Assembly (NCBI GenBank): GCA_020747015.1
Contig: JAGTJM010000026.1
Location: forward strand, 310,001 to 374,000
Direction of reading: 5' to 3'
Source of the DNA: Pyrenochaeta sp. MPI-SDFR-AT-0127
Taxonomy: Eukaryota; Ascomycota; Dothideomycetes; Pleosporales; Cucurbitariaceae
DNA: 64,000 bases
The notes below the pieces were generated by a model. That model saw only the letters and a program-made list of their open reading frames with translations, was not told the origin of the DNA and searched no databases. The translations under genes and the position numbers were made by a program. This document shows positions 12,864-25,087 of this stretch, one piece after another (position 1 is the stretch's first letter; each line of letters opens with the position of its first letter).

Positions 12864-15167
12864 ATGGCGACCCTCAAGTTTGCGCCCTGGCAGAGCGACG
12901 TCGACGTGCAGTTCTATGCAGCGCTGGCGCACATCAAGATCAACCACGACAAGCTCGACGACTCGGCGCGCAAGGTGCTCGGCCTGTACGAGGTGCGCTC
13001 AGGCGACCATTCGTCGAGGTCGATGCGCATCCAGATCCACCCAAACGCGCTTACATCGGACGAGTAGGTACTTGCACTGTACAGAGATGCATGGGAAAGC
13101 TGACAGGCTTCATCTCAAGTACACCACCAACATACTGCCGCGCTGAAGGCATCATCAAGAACTGCAACACCATAGAAGACTACAAGAACCTCGACCGCGC
13201 CGCAATACTCGACCGATGCGCGCAAACGGTATGGTCCAGCAAACTACAGTACCAAATCCTGGCTAATCGTTGTAGATATGGGAAGCGATCCACGACGGCT
13301 CCATTTACGAGTGCCCCTCGCTCCTCTCCTCCTTCACTGCCATCATCTTCGCAAACCTCAAAAAGTACAAGTTCACGTATCATTTCGGCTTCCCCGCAAT
13401 ACAGTCAGAACCCCAGTGGAAACAGACAGGCCCAGCGACCAGACTACAAGCTAGAGAGACAACATACCTCGTCGACGCCGTGCAGACGTGGAGATACAGC
13501 TCCGACGTTCGCCAACGAGGCTTCTTTCTCGCCAAGCGCGTTCGCGGCGGAGGCGACCCTGAGGAAAGGCCAAAGACGCCTGTTACCCCCTTGGAAGAGT
13601 TTGGATATACCTGGACGGTTGGACGTCTTGAAGCTTTTGAAAAGGGATTCTTCAACGGTACGGGCAAGGAGGATCGCTTCATCTGCTTCGCAGACCCTTC
13701 GACGTATGACGAGAACCCCGGATGGCCGCTCAGGAATCTGCTCATACTCATACGGCACCGATGGCATCTGAATGAAGCCCAGATAATGTGCTACCGCGAT
13801 ACCCACATACGGCGGGACCAGCCCAACTCACTGATACTACAGCTACAGTCAGAACCAATTCCTGACACAGCACCGGGTTCAGACGAATCAGCCGCTCGCC
13901 CAAGGACGCCAAAGCTGCCCAAGGTCACCGGCTGGGAAAGGACAGAGGCCGGGAAGCTCACGTCTCGAAACGTCGACCTCTCAGAGTACATGGACGAGCG
14001 TAAACTAGCGGATCAGGCGGTAGACCTCAACCTCAAGCTCATAAAATGGCGTATAGCGCCCAACATTGATCTAGACGTAATCAAGAACACCAAGTGTCTG
14101 CTCCTTGGAGCAGGCACACTGGGCACATATGTCTCACGAACACTGATGGGGTGGGGTGTCCGCAAGATCACCTTTATCGACAATGCAACCGTCAGCTTTT
14201 CCAACCCTGTGCGGCAGCCTTTGTTCGATTTCAAAGACTGTCTGCAAGGCGGTGCAAAGAAGGCAGAAAGGGCTGCTGAGGCGCTCGAGGAGATATACCC
14301 TGGTGTTGATGCTACGGGCCATGTCATGGAAGTCCCAATGCTCGGTCACCCAATGACGGATAGCGTAAAGACAAAAGCCGAGTTCGATAAGTTGAAGAAA
14401 CTCATTGATGAACATGACGCTATCTTCTTGCTTATGGACACGAGGGAAAGCCGGTGGTTGCCAACGGTGATGGGCAAGGCCGCGGGGAAGATCGTTCTCA
14501 ACGCTGCACTAGGCTTTGATACTTTTGTCGTTATGCGGCATGGCCTGAAGACTACGCAAGAGGGTGAAGTGGAGCTGGGCTGTTACTTTTGCAACGATGT
14601 AGTTGCACCCGCCGACGTAAGTCTTCTCGTGTACTAAAACGAATTTCCACAGCTAACGTGATACGACAGTCTCTAAGCAACGCGACTCTCGATCAACAAT
14701 GCACAGTAACACGCCCCGGCGTTGCCCCCCTCGCCTCAAGTCTTCTTGTCGAACTTCTTGTCAGCATCCTACAACACCCGTCTAAAGCCCGAGCACCAAC
14801 TGGTATCACGCCGCCTAAATCTTTGTCTCAAAGCCAGATACAATCATCCCACCCGTCGCTACCGGCGCCCTTCCAACACCCCCTCGGCACCATTCCTCAC
14901 ACTATCCGGGGTTACCTTTCCACGTTTTCAAACTTGCAGGTCGAAGGCAAGCCCTATGATTGCTGCTCCGCGTGCAGCGACAAGGTGATTGCATACTACG
15001 AACAGGATTCTTGGGACTTTGTGCAGAGAGCGCTTAACGAGAGGGGTTGGGTGGAGGAGATGAGTGGACTCAAGGAGGTTCAGCGTAGAGCTGACGAGGC
15101 AGCGGCTGACGTTGAGTGGGACGAAGAGGATGAGGGAGGGCTGGAAGACGAGGGGGAAATGTTGTAG
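12864..15167 (+). CDS. ATG7: E1-like autophagy-activating enzyme Atg7
   Basis: Atg7 adenylates and thioesterifies the ubiquitin-like proteins Atg8 and Atg12 and passes them to Atg3 and Atg10 during autophagosome formation. Exons are 12864–13063, 13120–13228, 13276–14616 and 14670–15167, giving 715 residues with all phases consistent. The N-terminal Atg7-specific domain runs to about residue 330. The adenylation fold starts with LLLGAGTLG (Gly381 region), followed by ITFIDNATVSFSNPVRQ. The catalytic cysteine is Cys561 in QQCTVTRPG. Two CxxC pairs (Cys539/Cys542 and Cys649/Cys652) would bind the structural zinc. The C-terminus is very acidic (many Glu and Asp), as expected of the tail that recruits Atg8. 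Introns are 56, 47 and 53 bp. Confidence 0.97.
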
Positions 15168-15437
15168 GTTTGGCATGTGTATGTATGCTTGGATGAGACG
15201 TTGAGAGATTTGCTCTTTAGGATGCAATAGCGCGGTGTTGGGCAGTCACTTTCTTTTAGCGCAGCTACGTTCACGCCTTTGTAGCGCATTGAGAATAAAT
15301 TCCATCATGTTGATTATACCCAAGATTGCAATCTCTCTTAGTCTTATCAGTCAGTCCCCCAATTTCCATCCTTCCCATCTCACTCACCAGTCTCCCAAAA
15401 CTCGCCTAAACTCAACTTTCTTCATACCAATTACCAT

Positions 15438-16929
15438 CTACCCCACAACCTCCCCATTAACATTAATCCTCTTGACCCCCTTCATCGCCTTATTCCTCTC
15501 CCTCTCCGCCTTACTCCTCCCCAGCCCCCCGCAACACGCCAACTTCCCCAACCCATCTCTCAACCAACTCCGCCCGTCTAGACCCGTCCTGATGCGCTGC
15601 CCAGCACTCCACTGATTCTGCGGCCACACCTGCGCCCTCACGAGCTGCTTATCCGCAGGCCCCGTCGGCCCGCCGACAAATTTCTTAAACCCAAACAACC
15701 CCTTGCCCTTCTGTCGCGGGTCAGACTCTGGATACTCTGCGTCCCCCCAGCGACCCGTGAAGTGGAGGAATCTCGTCGGCGTGTCTGGCGGGGAAGGCGA
15801 GATGGGGGTGAATGTACCAGTAAAAGGGTCGGTTGAGGTTGTGGGGGGAGTGTAGGTGTAATAGTAGCTTGAGAGGATGGGGTCATAGAGCGGACCTGCA
15901 TCTGTCTCGTCGACGAGGATGAAGGGAAATGGAAGCGGGAGGTTGGGGATTGTATGGTCGTGTTTCCCCGCCGTGGGGTACACGGCGTGAGATCCGTTTG
16001 CTGAGTAGAGAACAGGGCGTTTGCCGGATTTGTCTTTGTTCAGGCTGGAGAATGTATATGCGGCGCCGTTGGCGTGCTGGGAGAGCCAGACGGACTGGGG
16101 GACGCCGTTGTTGAAGCGGATCATGTTGTGTTCCCTGTCGATTGTATTTAGCAGATGGACTTTTTTTTTTTGAAGATGTTGTGAGAGGAATGGGGGGGGG
16201 GGGTGGTTTACCAGTCGCCGACATGATCACCTGTAGAATCTAATTAGTATTTCACTAAATAGTGGAAGAAAAGGGAGAATGAAAACTTACCAAGTTCTTT
16301 CGCCAACACAACACCACCCCAATTGTTCGCGTAAAAGTAAAAGTAAAACGCATCAACCACTCCCCCACCTTTATCCACAACGATAACGACACCAGTCTTT
16401 GATTCTCCTGTTCCTCCATTAGCATCTACTTGCACGCCTTCCAGCCATTTCGGGCTCTTAGTAACGTCATCGTTGCTGGTGAGATAGCAGTCTCTGCCCC
16501 CGTTCGCACCCACAGAGTTCAGCTGGTCGAGGTTATCGAGAGTAAGTGGTGGAGACGGCACGGGGACAGTCTTGAAGTCGATTGCGGGATGTGTGTTGGG
16601 GACCTGTGCGGCGATTGATGAAGGGCGATGGCGATCTTTGGAGAAGAGGTGGAGGAGTGGTGCTTTCAGGGAATATCAGCAACGCACACTAGAGGTTAAA
16701 AATGGTAGGAAGTGCGGGTAGTTGTATGTTTGTGACAGATTCAAGTCTGCATGTAAAAAATATTCTTTTGCTGTTTCAGAGAATGTGGGCTACATGCAAA
16801 GTTGCCATTGTCGCAAACCCCTCAAGAGCCTTCAGTATCTTCCATGTGTTTTCACGTACCATGATCTAGAACATATTGCGGAACTCCTTCTAGCGCTGAT
16901 AAAATCGGTTCATTCTCAGGATCGGCCAT
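15438..16929 (-). CDS. Vps62-like (DUF946-type) protein
   Basis: Similar to the fungal vacuolar protein sorting 62 family; the biochemical role is unknown. Exons are 16929–16860, 16662–16291, 16230–16212 and 16134–15438, giving 385 residues. The start was placed by extending through a 197-bp first intron to an ATG followed by MADPENEP and the conserved GVPQYVLDHAPLLHLFS join. Family signatures include LTLDNLDQLN, YLTSNDDVT, DHVGDWEHNMIRF and AYTFSSL. The 19-nt third exon supplies the HVGDW core and is needed for the frame. Intron 3 (16211–16135) contains homopolymers. No signal peptide is seen. The gene is tail-to-tail with ATG7, 270 bp apart; that proximity need not be functional. Confidence 0.88.
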
Positions 16930-19576
16930 TCTTGATGCACTGACGAAATGGATTCTATACGAACAGTTGAAGTATTAATAGCTATAAATGTTCTCGAGTT
17001 TGTGCCATGACGGCAACAGCCACACCATTTCGCTCTACTAGACTCATCCAAGGGCCAAAAGTTTACCCTTCCATGCTCAACAGATAGTGTAGGGTGTCAC
17101 TTGTGACTCGTTCAGCCCACGAGGATGCCTCAGTCGTTGCCGAAACGGGTAGTTAGCCACTGGAGGTACTCGTTTTTTCCACCATCTAGTGTAGGGCAGC
17201 TGAAGAACGTGCCGCGCTGATTCGCCGCAACTGTCGAGGGTCCTTCAGCTCTTGACCGCGCAGGCTCTGGACATATTCGGGCCTTTGAATCATCTGAGGA
17301 AAACGAGAAGCGTCGATGTCCTTTGCTTTTGAGCAGGGTGTCAGCGTTCAGCCGCCTGAGGCTTTGCGCCGTTCAGTCCTTGGAGCAAATCAGGAAGAAG
17401 CAAGTCGACCTGGACAGCAACGACACCCAGACTGCTGTGATGGAACAAGTCCAATATCCAACTTGGATCTGTAATCACCTTCTGTGAAAGAGTGTTGTTT
17501 AACAACCGTCAAGCGTCGAGGAATCCACTTCGCGTAGCCCTGACAGCCATGGTAGAGTATCCCTAAATTTCTTCCCCCACATCAAGGGCCAAAACCTGCA
17601 CGTTCGCACAAACACGAGCAAAGCTGTGGCACGAACCATGGATTGAGCAATCTATTCTAGCCAACTGATGAGGTCTGCTGAGCGGTGGTCAGCATCGATA
17701 GGAAACAGGGCACGTGGCAGGGTTGTCCACGCGAGCTTGCATACACGGAAGCAATGCGCCTGCCATGCTAGATAGATACGAGCCTTGTTTTGATTGGCCG
17801 GACTAGGGCCAGTGGTGCTCGTTCATGGCGGCAACCCTCTCGACGCAGTCAGCTTAACAGGCTGGTGAAACGGCTTCTCCAAAGACCAATGGCTGGCTTT
17901 TAGGGGTGGGGGAAGCCGTGTGGGGCCGTCGTTGTCAAGGCGGCTGTACGGCAATGTACCAATGTTTTGTACAATGTTGGCTTTAAATCATGTCCCCAAT
18001 ACTGGTTTGTGCGTGTGTGTGTGTGTGTGTGTGATGGAAACCCGAAATAGTGGTCCAATATCGTCGTGCCGCAGCATACTGCAAAAGCAAAGATTTCTCG
18101 GCGGTATAGCTGACTTGGAGCGGAGATGTCGGAGTTTTGATCTTTTCCCTGGCCGAGTCTGAAGTCCGGACCTTCATTTGGCAGGTTGTACGAGTTTGGG
18201 CCAAAGCTTTTCTACAAGCGTTAGTATAGATGTGGAATGGTCGATCTAAGTGACAGCTTCTAGTTGCAGCAGCAGTATGCTGATGACCGTGTTGTGCTGA
18301 ATACAATATTCTTTACAGCTCTGGCTGCGGGCGTATCGAGAAGGTAGTATATGCCATGCATTGCGCTGCTTTAGAGTAACACACTGGTGACTTTTAGCCT
18401 CGCTGACCGAATCTGCAAGAGAAACTGTCCGTTGGTGAAACAGCCGCAGCGCAGAGCGAGGAATCAGCAGGGGATGTATAGAAGGTGCTGACAAGCGAGT
18501 AACGCGGCTATCAGAGAATCGCGAATCAACGAACATCTTGCATAGAATCGATTTGTAATATGAACTGAACAGGGAAGTGCTAATTCGAAGGACCCGTGTG
18601 GAGAAGTCCGCCCAAGAGCTCGGACGGTTGGTTGATAATGACAAAGTCCGAAGTCTCGGTGACCAACACATGGCTGTGAACGTTGAAGTCTATCTTCACG
18701 TAAAGTTTGCGTATTCATACCCTTAATGCGAAGTGAGGTGCGGCGTCGTGATAACATGGATAGTATGTTATAGGAGTGACGTTCTAGTACATATACTAAG
18801 CGGCTGGTGTATATTTGACGCATTATTGATGGAAGAATCAGCGTTGAAGTACTTCTTAGCTTCAGCAGGTACAATCTGACAATATGCTCGAAGAGATTTT
18901 GGTTGAAAGGCTGTTGTATGTTAATGTCATAAAAAAGGAGTATTTGCCTGATTAAAGACGCAATCATAGAGAAACTCTGGCGTTGCAATTCCCTGGCAAG
19001 GCAGTACAAGCTGACGTTGCAATTGCTGGCAAGGGTTAGCTGGAAATGGCAGAGAATGTGACAGATTTGATTGATGGACCCTTGATCCGACGATATCGAC
19101 ATCCTTTGTGGTGACATGCTGTACGCAGTGAGTGATCAATGGTTCTGCCAAACCATTGGAAGATCTGGAATTCGCGCCTGCTTGATCAAGTCAAATCCCC
19201 GAGAGTTGAATACAGTTTGAGACATATTCGTACTAGTAAACATATTGATTTGCTGCTGTAAGTAGAGATATCTCACGATAAACCTGCGTTTTCTTGCAGG
19301 CGTAAAACAATTCGTCTTTTCCTTGCACCAATTCTCATCGTACAAACCCAAGGCGATTTTCGAGTATGTAAAAGTCGAAAGTTTGTAACATACGCAACGC
19401 AAAGCGTGAAGAACTTCCACGCTCGAAAGACATCCAAAATACTAAGCCGATTCGCCAAATTCTGACCCAGGTCGTCCTAGTACCAAGGTGGAAGCAGTTA
19501 TCAAAGATCGGTGGCAATAGTATCCTATCGGAGAAACCTTCAGATAGTGACTGAAATACAGCTCTAGAAGCTGCAC
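16930..19576. other. Gene-free interval
   Basis: About 2.6 kb with only short, unrelated open frames on both strands and no convincing exon chain. It contains a (GT)n microsatellite at 18013–18033. The longest frame here, 217 codons on the minus strand at 18464–19117, has no recognisable domain and a shuffled composition, so I do not call it a gene. Confidence 0.55.
18013..18033. repeat. (GT)n microsatellite
   Basis: About 21 bp of pure GT repeats in an intergenic region. No function is inferred. Confidence 0.9.
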
Positions 19577-20715
19577 TCAGCTCTGTATTATCCTCTTCCA
19601 TTCTTTCCGTCGCTGGAGGTCAAGGATTTGCCCAGCAGTATCGACGAGGGTTGCTTCAGCGGAGCGGTACTCTGAAAGACCTAGAATTGTAGCGGCCATA
19701 TGCGTGTTGACCAAATCAAGAGATAGATTCTCCGGATGGTTTCTGCGCGGAGGAGAGCCATCCGTCCTTATCCGGCCTTTCATTTCAGGAAAGCAAGCGA
19801 CGAGAAATTCGGCAATCTCAGAACCTGATGGCATGGTTCCTGCTGAGATGAGAAATCGTTTGTTCCCCGCATTACTTGCAAAGATTGCGCGAACACCGGC
19901 GAGGGCGAGATCCTGAGCTGGGTATTAGTGCGAAGTCGTCCAAATGGACTCCGAGGCTAACTCACTCGTACATCTAAGAAATGCGTAATACCAAAAGGTG
20001 GTGTCCCCAGTCTTTCTCCATGTTCGTTACTACATATGTTCCAGATTCGCCTATTTGCCTCGGAAACATCGGACGAAGTTTCAAGAGGCCGAACCGCAGG
20101 ACCGTAGCAACTAGGTGCAGTGATGTACACGATATCAAATTGAGCGCCGGAATCCCTGGTCCACTTCGATACTGCGTCGTAAACGATGTTATCTCCGGCT
20201 TGACTGGTCGCAAGGTTGTACTGTGGATCGTTGGTGGCGGGGCTAGGCTGTCCTCCAAGGAAACCTCCTCCAGAACTGCCCTCGACCTGTTGCCATCGAG
20301 CGAAAGGCGTGAGTGAAGTAATGATGACGACTCTTCTGACGAACTTTGCAATCTGCTGTATCGATCGCAAGAAGTTGATAATGGTTTCTGATTCAAGGCT
20401 AATGAATTTTGCAAGACAATCTGCAGCCTCTGATGAACCAGTAGAAAGAGTATGGACTACCGTATGAAAAGGGCTGGCATAGTCGCTCAATGCGTCATTG
20501 AAAGTGCCTTTGACGGGAAGATCTTGTTCAGACACGACTGTAAGGTCTAGTGTTGAGGGGGTACCTTGGTGATAATGCTGTTGTATTGCGTAGGCCTTCA
20601 CCCTCGATCCTACCACGGCCCGGATTGCCATGTTATTCTCCGATAGTAATATGTTCAGAATATGCGACCCTGTGAGGCTGTCTGCGTTAGTTAGGAGAAT
20701 CCTCGTCCGGGGCAT
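19577..20715 (-). CDS. Atypical extended SDR (NAD-dependent epimerase/reductase-like)
   Basis: Exons are 20715–19966 and 19912–19577, giving 361 residues. The order of elements matches the cinnamoyl-CoA reductase/methylglyoxal reductase group: an N-terminal beta-alpha-beta, a central VVIITSL strand, APSCYGPA, and THFLDVRDLALAGVRA across the splice junction. Key motifs are degenerate. The usual TGxxGxxG loop reads TNADSLTGSH, keeping one glycine, and the catalytic YxxxK reads YDAVSK, with Tyr one residue too far from Lys. It may therefore be a weak or non-canonical dehydrogenase, or a binding protein with the SDR fold. The 53-bp intron is phase 0. There are no close neighbours to suggest a pathway. 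Confidence 0.75.
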
Positions 20716-22601
20716 TTTTCAAAGATGCGGCTGCCGATGTCAAATCGAGTCCTGAGAGATGTCAGTCGGCAGTATAAGGCTTCTGGCCTAGAAGAGGGGT
20801 CGAGTGGCTAGGTGAAGGTCACGTTTCCAGCGCAGGGACAAAAACATGATACTAAGCTCTTAGAGTGGCTACCCATACAGCCTTGGGGGGCAGCTTCAGT
20901 CAGCAGCTTGTTCCTTAGGCGTGAGCACAGGCCCAAGCTTAGGTTGTGAAAGCAGGCCCTCTGCTGTTACGCTGTCATACTTGGTCCTGACGCGTAGACG
21001 GCAGTGGCTTGCCAATGGCATGAGAGGATGAGACCGGACACCAACGGGCCAGAAACGCGCAGGCCAGGATGACAAGTGACTAGCCGCCATCGTAGGTATC
21101 GACAATCTTACTTGCTGCTCAATTCCAGCAGGCAAAAGGGCCCAACAGAACAAGACAGTGTAGGTACAGACATAGGGCTGTTCGATGGCTTTATGAGCAA
21201 TTTTTTAAGATTCAATTGCTGGAGCGAGCTTGTGTTCGAGTCTGCAATGTGGCTTAAGCCTCTGCCCGCATCTCATCTTGGCAACAAACACATGAAGAAA
21301 GGTTATCTGATGAACGTAGAGAAGGGTTTACCGCTGGGTAGAAAGTTCTGGAAGTCTCTACGCTGCTGTGCAACGTAGGAACTACGCGTGAGTTAATTTT
21401 GTGTCCGAGAGCCACATGGGTTGCAGGCATATTGGCACCATATGCGGCAGATCACCAGCTGGGGGTTTCCTCGCAACCTGGCTGGTCTTCCCGAATGGAG
21501 GAAGTTGACATGAACTGCACAGTAGCACCATAATTTGCGCCGATTCGTTGCTCATCGGCTCCGACGGCTTATGGCGTCCGGAGAGTCTGAACTTCTCGTT
21601 AATACACAAAGGGAGCGATCTCCAAGTCGAAGTCCCTGGCCGAAGGTGCGCCTGAATTCCTGGGCGGCGGTATGCGCCCGATCTGGAGTTAGAACCGGCA
21701 TAGGATCAAAGCTACTTCAAGTCATTTATTAGTCTGTTGTCTAGAATCTATAGAATACTTTTGGCGCACAATAGGATGCCGCGGATCTATATGGAAAGTA
21801 ACGGCCTAGGAGTCCGAAGTTTCGTCTTGAGCATAAGATATCGGCGTCGAGCTGTAGACTGCCAGAAACAGAGAAGTGGTATGCACCTGCTGCATATCGC
21901 TTGGTGTTCGGGGGCCGAAAACCGTTATATGCAGCTGACGACTTTGACTGGCGGTTGAGTAGGTGGCTCTGGGATGGGGGATGCGGAATGCGGGAATGCT
22001 GACAGGTGAGGTGTGATGTTGGACGTTGCCTCTTTTAAGGCCTCATAGCACACAGCTTGGCCTGCATATGAGCCTGAGATCTGGTCGACAAAGCAAGTAC
22101 GGCATGGGGCGTCAGTGCATAGAGGGTTAATAACGAGACGCTTAGGGGAGAAATGTCGTGAAGGCATGCGGGGCGAAGGTGGCCGATGCGTTGAGTGAAC
22201 TTGGCTTGTTAACCCTCCGCATTCCAGAATTAGACACTTTTAGTTGACATTTGAATGCTTAAATTATTGTTGTGGGCATGAGGCTGACAACGGATAAAAT
22301 CTTTCTGCGAATAAACAGAAGAATTCACCAATCATAGTCGAGAGCACTGGAAAAGACCCAAGGCTTGCAGCTGCATGATCAGCATGCGTTTCCACGAACA
22401 TCACACACACCTTCAGTTGAAACGCAAAGATAAGAATGTTGTGGGCATCAGTTGAACCTTGTCATGGCTCACCACATTATCATGTGTCTTCGTTAAGCTG
22501 GCCACAGGGTGATGGACCGTCTATGTGCTTATATATTACATGGCTCCTTTGCAAGTGCCAAGCCTGCGCGCTTTATCCGTCTTCGCCTGCTGTTGTATAA
22601 C
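20716..22601. other. Gene-free interval
   Basis: About 1.9 kb between the SDR start and the 3' end of RPN6. Only short non-homologous frames are present and no repeats stand out. It should hold the SDR promoter and the RPN6 3' flank. Confidence 0.55.
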
Positions 22602-23930
22602 TCACTCCAAGAGTGATGCTTGGTTTTGATACAGCACATCAACGACATTGCTGAGCTTCTCAATCGTGCCCAAGGCTGCATCATAGCCCTGGTCACGCTC
22701 GGACTCGTCAAAGACGATGAGACATCCGGCACCCTGATCCAAAACTCCGATGATGACCTTGTCCAGGATCATCTGCGAGAGCTTGCGCTCGACTTGCACA
22801 GTGTCGAGTCCAACCATTTTCGCGACGTGATCGATCTCTACCCTGCTAAAGGGCTCGATAACCTTGATCAGATTCTGCTCCAACATGTTGTCGTACAAGC
22901 GCCGGAGATGACTTGTGATGAAGCGATCGCTTCCAAGCTGCTGACGGTACTCAGTCAAGGCTGTTTCGTATTCCTCCAGACTGCGGTTTGTGTGTGCCCG
23001 TGCTACCGCCTTCATGGCCTCTAACCGCTTCCCTGCATACTTGATTGCGTGCTTCGAGGCCATGAGTGATGACACGTCGTCACCAAGATTGAGCATGATC
23101 TTGCAGAGCAGCATGTACTGGAGCGCTGACGTCGCCTTCTGCTCTTCATCCTGCGAATGATAGCCCTCCATAGCCTCAATGAAGTACGAGAAGGCTGTGT
23201 TGAAGTCCCCATCCTCGGCATGTAACATGCCACTCTGCATGTCCAATCCTGCCTGCAGCAAGGGTGGGGTGTAGACTGACGCGGCCGATGTTCGTGCGGA
23301 AGTGAGGGCGGCGCGTCCCTTGGGGATGTTGCCTAACGCATGGTAGACCCTTGACTCAAGAAGCTGCACCTCGACCAGGACCAACTTATCATCCAAGCGC
23401 TTCAATTCCTTGAGCAGGCTGTTGATGAGGGCCAGGGCTTCATAGTAGGACTGTTTTGCCATGTAGAGGGAGACGAGTCGCGTCTCGAGATTTTGCCGCA
23501 GGAAGCCTCTCCGCTCGGACACTGCCCACTCTATGCATGATTTTGTGACGTTGATCTGAGTGTCGGTGGTGTTCGGAATAGTGGTGAAGAGGTCGAGAAG
23601 CTGTCGGACTACGCACAGTCAGTCATTTTGTCCGGCCGCCATGGGTCTATTTTCGGGCCTCTCACCCAACTTTGCCGTCTTTGCCTTTGCGAAGGATGAT
23701 AGAACTGATCGCGCCTGCCTGACAAGCTCCGCGAGGGCATCAACTCTCTTTTGATCCCGGAAGAGCTCGCCGAGTCCGACTAATGCGCTCTCGTAGTTCT
23801 TGATAGCTGTCTCATTCGAGCCTGGGTCTGTCGACAGCACCTCCTTGTAGATCTGTTCGGCTTGCGTGGGATCCGATTTGGCCAGCTTCTGCGCCTCCAC
23901 TATCCGCTTACTGGTGTCAGCGACTGCCAT
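22602..23930 (-). CDS. RPN6: 26S proteasome regulatory particle lid subunit Rpn6
   Basis: Rpn6 (PSMD11) is a lid subunit that clamps the 19S regulatory particle to the 20S core. Exons are 23930–23666 and 23608–22602, giving 423 residues, the usual size. An N-terminal helical-repeat solenoid (AQKLAKSDPTQAEQIYKEVL onward, TPR-like pairs) leads to a C-terminal PCI domain with FSRVEIDHVAKMVGLD and VERKLSQMILDKVIIGVLDQ, then a final helix rich in Leu and Val. The start at MAVADTSKR fits the family; a longer in-frame extension exists upstream but lacks conservation. The 57-bp intron is phase 1. Its upstream region faces the large coiled-coil gene, 1.16 kb away. Confidence 0.96.
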
Positions 23931-25087
23931 GGTGGGCTTGGTAGATGGGGATGGTCTTGGGCGAGGGATGTGAGATGTGTATGGGGGTTCCAAGGTGGGG
24001 TGTAGGCGGTGAGGTGGCGGTATTCAAGCTGTATTTGGTGATGCGAAAGCTCCAAGCTCACTTCGAGACGCGCGACAGCGGTGGCTTACATAATCCTTGG
24101 CATATGCTGTCAAATGTTGAAGTTGTCCGTTCGTCTGCCCGGGGAAGAATACAAGAGCTCCAAAGTGGTACTAGAAGGAGGGAATTGATGGAATATAGAG
24201 CTCAATATTCCCCAATCACCAGTTCTCACGAGCCTCATACCTGGACGCTGCCACGTGTATCATTCTATGATTGCTACACCCGATAAAAATTTCATCTCCA
24301 TACGTAGAGATGAATTAATCTATTCACTGTGGCCTGTCGAACTGTCAGACTGTGATGTCGACGTGCTACTCGTTGTCGCTAAGATGGGCCTGCATTGCCG
24401 AGTATGGCATCAAATGCATTGCTATCAAGACCTTGTGTTTGCAGCCTCAAGAGATGAAATTACTACCTACAAAACTGCAGAACTCAGCAGTAATTAGGCC
24501 CATCATATCAGCATGGACATATTTCAACTCTACAAACATATAGGAAGCTGTAATGTAGATGCGGTCATTGTGCCGATGTTTTGTTTACTCAAACACCCCA
24601 AGCAGATCGGCGGCACTTGTAGCGCTATTGCTTTTGGCCACGGCAGCATGCGATATGGAGCGGGATGCTGTCGACGATCGCCTCATTTATTGTCCCCATT
24701 AATCATGGCTCAGTAGACTGCACAGTTCGGGCATTATTGTCGCCAAGTGCGTCTTTTGGCGCCGTCGCTCTTCTGCTGCCGGGGTGACGGCTGAGCTGGC
24801 AGCCACCTCCCACGTCATTGGCCGGTGCGCAGGCACAACAAACATTGGGCTAAGCTATCAACAGCGGGCCTGCACTCCAGCTCTCGAGTCCCTACTCCCT
24901 CCACCCTCACGATATCACGATCTATTATATACCCCTGCGCGCTGGACCGCTCAAATCTATCCACGCTGCTCACCTATACTCTCAATTGTACTACGCAATT
25001 GGAGACCTGCGCGCCCACTGTTCACTCGAACCCGCGCTTCATTCCAGGGCTACCACTTTGGGGTAAACACACACCATACTGCACAAG
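23931..25087. promoter_or_regulatory. Divergent upstream region of RPN6 and the coiled-coil gene
   Basis: This 1,157-bp region separates two divergent start codons. I see no gene in it. A canonical proteasome control element (GGTGGCAAA) is not evident; a partial GGTGGCGGT occurs near 24012, which I do not treat as a site. The last ~250 bp before 25088 is pyrimidine-rich on the plus strand, as expected of a fungal core promoter or 5' UTR. Confidence 0.45.

Noticed and set aside
18464..19117. 217-codon open frame on the minus strand
   Set aside because: No recognisable domain, odd composition, overlapped by equally long frames; probably chance.
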